64,000 bases of DNA from contig VZTJ01004697.1 of NCBI GenBank assembly GCA_013397795.1, forward strand, positions 248,001 through 312,000, read 5' to 3'. Under the pieces are notes generated by a model. The model did no database searches. It was given only the letters and a program-made list of their open reading frames with translations, and was not told the origin of the DNA. The translations under genes were made by a program, and so were the position numbers. Positions 59,096-64,000 of the stretch are shown here, one piece after another (positions within the stretch are counted from its first letter, which is position 1; every line of letters begins with the position of its first letter). Source of the DNA: Orthonyx spaldingii (lineage: Eukaryota > Chordata > Aves > Passeriformes > Orthonychidae).

Positions 59096-59236
59096 ATGTT
59101 TTTCTGGAAGATGCAGCAAAGCTACTGGGCTTAGTACTGGACTAATTGACTGCAACTGAATGGCTTTGAAATATAGGAAGTCATACCAGATGTTCTCATG
59201 GTTCCTTCTGGCCTTAAATCCTGTGAATCTATGAAT
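59096..59236 (+). mobile_element. Old amniote CR1 3' end (plus strand)
   Basis: TTTTTCTGGAAGATGCAGC, then GGGCTTAGTACTGGACTAATTGACTG, then ATAGGAAGTCATACCAGATG, then GGTTCCTTCTGGCCTTAAATCCTGTGAATCTATGAATGAG. The order and wording match the 3' untranslated region and tail of an old CR1 family common in turtles and crocodiles (…GGTCCCTTCTGGCCTTAAAATCTATGAATCTATGA). The same family is at 26295-26400 on the other strand. This is the best-preserved old CR1 tail in the window. Confidence 0.78.
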
Positions 59237-61460
59237 GAGTTTCTGAATCTGCGAAATCCGAAGTCCTGAGAACACAAACATATGAGTAGAGTTATACTTC
59301 TGGCCTCCACATCAGAAGAAAGATATTGAATGTGCATTGTTGCGATAAATCAAAGAAGCAGCTAAATCAGAGCTGTAATAAAAGTCAACTGCAGATCTTT
59401 GTGCAGAAATTGGTCATATGTCATGTGAGGACAAGGTTTGGAGATGAGATTTCTCAACATCTGAAATGACTTCTACTGGGAGCAGCCCCTTCCAAGCACT
59501 GTGGTGGATATCCTCCTCCGGACTTGGTCTTCTGTGCCACACAGGAGCTTGTTTGACAAGTGGCGATCAATGAGGCACTGAACGCTGCTGACCACAGTGT
59601 AATTGAGATGAGCATCCCTGCCATAAAAACCAGCAGTGAGACATTCAATTCAAGAGAAAGGGGTTTTGTTTTGCTGGGCTTCCTTAAGGGGAAGCATGTC
59701 AAAGCTGAGGAAACTGAAACCCATAGTCAGCAAGAAAGCTTATTCAGCCATGGTCTAAGCACAGTCACACCAACCATGTATCCACCCACTCCCCTCCTCT
59801 GAAAAAGGAAGGAGAGCAGCAACAACAAAAAATCCCAGAAGAATTATGATACTTCTGTGTCATTTAATAACACATTTAAGTAATCTGATTCATTCTGAGA
59901 GGAAATCCTCTGTATGCCCCATAAATGGATTCAGATGACATGAGTTTGTCTCACCACTGAAATTCCTTCTTGCCAGGCTCTGAGCATCTCAAGTTTCCTG
60001 CCGTCACCATCTTTCTCAGCTATGCCTCTGGTTCTGGCTGGAGAAGGCATCAGCATGGGCAGGAGCCACCTGGAACCCAATATGCCTCATCAGCACAACA
60101 TGGGGTGATTCCTGAGATGCATGGTTGGTCACTGTGCTGCCAATCTCCCTCCTCCATGCATGGAGGGTGCTGGAGCCTTGCACCATGGGCCCATTGCTTT
60201 AAAGAAAGCCTTTGAGAAACAGACACTTTGTTTGAATGAAACGCTCAGAAAAAGAGCATGTGCTGCCAGAATTCTCCAGTGAAGCACCCTTATTATATAA
60301 TACCAAGCTACCTGTGTCATGCAAAGTGCTGTCTGTCATTTGCAGAGGGCCCGTTGATACTCTAACGTCACCACCAATGTCACGCAACACTGGGTGAAGC
60401 AATGAGCACGGCGATGTCACCAGGAAATACATAATGCCAATGACAGTGGAACTAATGTAGAGGCGATTTTCCTTACATTATTCAACACTTCCAATTGCTT
60501 TCTGTTTTAAGTGGCTATATGATGTAATAATATATAAATACTGTAATGAAGGGTTTATTTATAGCCATGCTCAGTGTTACTGGTGAAAGTATTAATGCGT
60601 TTTTCCCACGCTATGTTCATTGACCGCAGCCGAGCAACCCATTTGCAAGGGACTGTGTCAAAAGAGTGTTTAAGCCATTCCTCAGTCACAGGAATAGGTG
60701 AACACCTAATGCAGCAAGGGAAGTAATCAGCTTTAAATATGGGAATGAAAAAAATCAAAAACAAAGCAAAGAAGTGTAGGTGAAGGAAGGACATACCTCA
60801 AAAGGAAAAAGAGAGTTAAAATGTCTCTAAAGATGGCAACTACTTTCCAGCCCGGGGACCAGTGGACTCCATGGAGCAGACGACACTTGCACCCAGCTTG
60901 CATTTAAGACGTGAGAACTGATGGAAGGAGCAGGGGGAGTGATCAGACCTTGGATCAAAAGCAGCTGCAAGTCTCAGAAATATGGAGTGATACCATTCAC
61001 ACTGCCAGAGTTGCTCTCCATTTCAGTGTTGGCCTTAATTGAGCTTGCATTGCTGCATAATCCTCCACATCCTTCAACTTTCCAAACCACCCTGGAGCCA
61101 CCAGTAGCTTCCAGATGTTTTTTCCTCATCCCTGAGGATGGTATGGAGAGAAAAACAGCAGGTCTTGAATGGTTGAAGGTGCAGGATTTCAGAAGGACTA
61201 TGTGGCTCTTGCAGAGATACACAACTCTCCCATTCCTACGCTCCATCTGCATGAGACTTCCCTTTCACTGTAAACACAGTAAAAATGGGAAAAAGCGGAA
61301 AGAAAATTTTTTCCTTGTGGGAGAAATGTGTGATTTCATCATTGCGAAGCGTGGGTTTCTTGGGGTGTGTAGGAGAATCCACAATTACCTGGAGAGACAA
61401 AGTGGTGGAGATGGGGCTTCTGGCTCTCTGGCCTGCCTTCTTCCTGTGCTGCACCAGGTC
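59237..61460. other. Non-coding DNA, possible conserved element
   Basis: No recognised gene. 60430-60720 is a non-repetitive AT-rich stretch that could be a conserved non-coding element. A 230-codon frame at 60921-61613 begins here but ends inside the LTR and matches nothing known. Confidence 0.5.
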
Positions 61461-61466
61461 CTGACC
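61461..61466 (+). repeat. Target-site duplication, left copy (CTGACC)
   Basis: Six bases that recur exactly at 61851-61856, directly outside the LTR ends. A 6-bp duplication is the size left by beta- and alpharetrovirus-type (ERVK/ALV-like) integrases. Confidence 0.75.
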
Positions 61467-61608
61467 TGTGGTAGTGTGCCGGCCTGGCCTGGCCACTCAC
61501 CGCTCTGCATTCCCCTTATCCCTCCCCTGTTCGCCCCGGCCTGGCCCGGTGTCCCGGGCTCGTCATTTGTCTATTGGCTGGCCTCTCGCCCTGCCCACCA
61601 CGGAGAGG

Positions 61609-61615
61609 GATAAAG
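61609..61615 (+). promoter_or_regulatory. LTR TATA-like box
   Basis: GATAAAG lies about 30 bases after the inverted CCAAT box ATTGGC. Together they look like the U3 core promoter of the LTR, with a start site expected near 61635-61645. Activity today is unknown. Confidence 0.5.
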
Positions 61616-61698
61616 GAGGGAGGCGAGAAGGGGAGGGGGAAGTCTGGCCACGTTGTCCACTACAGGTCTGGTTGTCGGTTTTTCCCTCCATGCGGGAG

Positions 61699-61704
61699 AT
61701 TAAA
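61699..61704 (+). terminator. LTR polyadenylation signal ATTAAA
   Basis: ATTAAA lies about 85 bases downstream of the TATA-like box, where the R region of an LTR is expected. It is a common variant of AATAAA. Confidence 0.5.
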
Positions 61705-61850
61705 AGACTCTGATAAACGCAACTTGTACGCCTGTCTTTGCCTGCCCGGCGCAGCCACCGCCGGCCTGGGATCGGAGCTACCGAGGCAGGGGCTGCAGGG
61801 GCTGGACTCGGTGGACTGGAGGGACCCGTAGAGGAAATAGGAAAGCTACA

Positions 61851-61856
61851 CTGACC
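61851..61856 (+). repeat. Target-site duplication, right copy (CTGACC)
   Basis: Exact second copy of the six bases at 61461-61466. It fixes the right border of the LTR. Confidence 0.75.
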
Positions 61857-64000
61857 CTCTCCTGAGCCCCTCCTGCTACTGCAGCTTCATTGCTGACTTA
61901 GGAAGAGATGATTTTCAGAAATCTGCATGCTACCTGCATTTCCCCTATTCAGGGAGGAGCTTTCCCTGTGTTTGACTTGGCTCATCATTCCTTGGAGGGT
62001 GCACCATGTATTTCCTTTAATGGCTCTTTGAGTGGTGAAACATGGTGAGACTTGTAGAGAAAATGTCAAAATTTCTCCACCCAGATTAGAACTTCCCCAT
62101 TCATCTTTCTTAAAATTTACCATTCCCAGAGCACGAAAATCCTGTGTATCCATGTGGGCTTTTAGTGCGAAGCAGAGCAAGAAATGGGGCAAGAAATGAA
62201 GTGACAGCAGGAGGGGATGTATCTTCCTCCACTGCATTGGCATGCTGCCAGCAAGTGCAAGAATCTGCCTTTTTTCCCTGTTCCACAACAGAGCTGCGCT
62301 GTAAACAGCATTCATCACACAGGGAGTTCCGCTTAGAAATGGGTGAATGCTAGAAAAATACTATTTACAAGTCCTCCCTCAAATAAAAACCATGAGTTTA
62401 TTTTGGCACCGATGGTGATTCTCCTAGTGATTGCTTCTGGCAAGCGCTCAGGCAGGTACAACAACACTTGCTGAAATATTCAGAGGATGGGGACGTTGCA
62501 GATACTTGTGTAAATGTGAACTGTGGGACAAACACTTGTGCAAATCTGTGCAGTGAGGGGCTTGCATAACGGGTTTTGATTGCTTCTTGTGGGTTCCAGA
62601 CTCCTCGAATCAAAGTGGTGAAGCTCTGCCGCATGACGGAGGTAAACAGGGACACACGCAGAAACTCACCAAGAAGAGCACAAATGAAAATTAACAAAAA
62701 AAAGGCAACAACAAATAGTTGAACTGCAGTCAGTCTGCATAGTTTACAAGCAGCCCAAAGGCTGAGAAATGGCCAAAGAAACCATTCACGTAATAACAGC
62801 ATGTCAAACACATGTGTAAAGTTCCTGTAGCATTTGCAAACAGCGGCCTAAGTTCAACAGGATTGACTTGGAGCAGTTCATGAGATTAAAATCAGGCAAG
62901 CATGCAAATATCTTACTGGAACAGGGCCAGGAGACGGGACTACAGTTGCATGGTTAATTGAGTTTGGCAAGCAGTCACGCAGCAATATTTCCTCCGGGAC
63001 TGACATGTGGAGTGGATCGATTGATACTGGAAGGATTAAGGACGGGGATTGCAGAGAAAGGAAGAGCTGAGCAGGTGGGCTCGCCAAGGTGGGCAGATGG
63101 GCTAACGTCCAATAGGTGGCACCTATGAGCAGGAATCCAAGGCTGGTGTCACCTCAAGTTGACCCCCAGCTCCCAAACACTTCTCCTGATGCAGATGGAG
63201 ACTTAACCATATGATGGCTGTAACTGGTGTGTCCACATGTGAAAGCAATTGCAAGGCTGGAAGGGCTCGGGTTCTGTTTTGTTTGCGTTGTTCATTATCT
63301 ACAAATGCACTTACCAAGGGATAAATTAGATTAGGTTGTAGCATTATTTTGAACATCTTTTCTGGTTTGCTTTACTTCAAATTTTCTGAGAGGCCAGTGT
63401 TTACAGTTAAAAGTACAACTTGGCAGAAGTACAATCAGGAGTGAGCAACACATACCACAAACAAAACCATTAAGACCATTTAGAAAATTTTTGCAAAAGA
63501 CAATCAAGCATTACGGGACTAATTTCCCACTTGGTCACCATGATTTTATGTCAACATTAACACCATTGACTTCAGCTGAGCCCTACAGGCACAAAGTTTG
63601 TGTGATGGGGTGGGAAACTGGCCCAGTTTAGGATTATGTATATCGTATTCTTTAAAAGACAAAGAAACAAATCCCAGGAGTGTGTAAGTATGCTGAAGTC
63701 TCTGAATGTAGACTTTTCCCACTGAAATCAAAAGCAGAGCATCTGTGTATTGGGAGGAGTTGAATCAGGTGTCCTCTACCTGCCATTGGCAAGGCATGGC
63801 CATCAACAATGTGCTTTTTGAGGCTGGATGTACAGTGTAGGACAGGATGGATGCTCTGGAAAATAGAGAGATGAAAATAGAGAAAGGTGTGTCTTCCTCC
63901 CTGAGAACCTCCTCCCCCAGCCCCAAATACCTTCTTATTTCTCATTACTTCATACACTAGGATCTATTTTTAATGCTTCTCAAATCAGTAATATGTCTTT
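61857..64000. other. Non-coding DNA, nothing recognised
   Basis: No gene or transposon recognised. Frames of 137-143 codons on the minus strand (61887-62318 and 62398-62811) have no recognisable domain. The second encodes a hydrophobic N-terminal stretch of the kind T/A-rich random frames often give. Confidence 0.5.

Larger units (their letters stand above)
61467..61850 (+). mobile_element. Solo LTR of an endogenous retrovirus
   Basis: This 384-base element begins TGTGGTAGTG and ends AAGCTACA, giving the TG...CA termini of a retroviral LTR with short imperfect inverted ends. It is flanked on both sides by CTGACC. Inside are an inverted CCAAT box (ATTGGC, 61573-61578), a TATA-like GATAAAG (61609-61615) and an ATTAAA polyadenylation signal (61699-61704), in the order expected for U3-R-U5 on the plus strand. 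It is GC- and CpG-rich (roughly 26 CpGs by eye) against a CpG-poor background. The target-site copy, not a primer-binding site, follows the 3' end, and no gag, pol or env sequence is present. It is therefore a solo LTR left by recombination between two LTRs. The 6-bp duplication suggests a class II (ERVK/alpha-like) virus. The family name is unknown to me. Confidence 0.85.

Noticed and set aside
59690..59760. GAGGAAACTGAAAC considered as a MIR core
   Set aside because: Only about 14 bases fit; the following sequence does not continue the MIR pattern.
60921..61613. 230-codon open frame on the plus strand, the longest without gap bases
   Set aside because: Its last third lies inside the solo LTR, where high GC reduces stop codons. 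The peptide has no recognisable domain, and minus-strand frames overlap it.
62398..62811. 137-codon minus-strand frame with a membrane-like N-terminus
   Set aside because: Hydrophobicity is expected from A/T-rich random frames (Phe and Leu codons). No family resemblance.

Overview
This window looks like non-coding DNA from a bird nuclear genome. I recognise no protein-coding gene, exon, rRNA, tRNA or other structured RNA gene in it. The bird assignment rests on truncated CR1 retrotransposon 3' ends of avian type: 28377-28684 on the minus strand is the clearest, and 16483-16622 (minus) and 35358-35434 (plus) share a second type of tail. These are mixed with much older amniote CR1 and MIR/CORE-SINE-like relics of the kind kept in bird, turtle and crocodile genomes. 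There are no Alu or L1 elements. All repeat calls come from recognising consensus patterns by eye, not from a database search.

Layout. 1-16 kb: single-copy-looking DNA with simple repeats (A-runs, CCAT/CCGT, AAAC, TTG) and no recognised transposon. 16-29 kb: CR1 at 16.5 kb; an assembly gap at 18410-19053 that starts inside a CTCCT pentanucleotide repeat; old CR1 relics at 19.7, 22.0-22.4, 24.8 and 26.3 kb; MIR-like relics at 23.0, 25.8, 27.1 and 27.9 kb; and the CR1 at 28.4 kb. 29-47 kb: mostly unassigned DNA with an old palindromic repeat at 34.1 kb, a CR1 tail at 35.4 kb, MIR-like pieces at 38.7-38.9 and 43.2 kb, a TG microsatellite at 41.8 kb and a CpG cluster near 46.3 kb. 47.8-49.7 kb: a well-preserved inverted repeat with arms of about 235 bp and a 1.33-kb spacer. 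52-64 kb: a well-preserved MIR-like element at 52.4 kb, a 35-bp gap at 56351-56385, an old CR1 tail at 59.1-59.2 kb, and a solo endogenous-retrovirus LTR at 61467-61850.

The two best-supported structures are the solo LTR and the inverted repeat. The LTR has TG...CA ends, a 6-bp target-site duplication CTGACC on each side, and an internal inverted CCAAT box, TATA-like box and ATTAAA signal. The inverted-repeat arms are about 90% identical by eye outside their edges, carry mirrored G-quadruplex-type tracts, and match no repeat family I know.

Open reading frames are short (no gap-free frame exceeds 230 codons), overlap on both strands and resemble no known protein. The window is therefore best read as intergenic or intronic DNA. 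I found no convincing new biological system; the inverted repeat is the item most worth following up.
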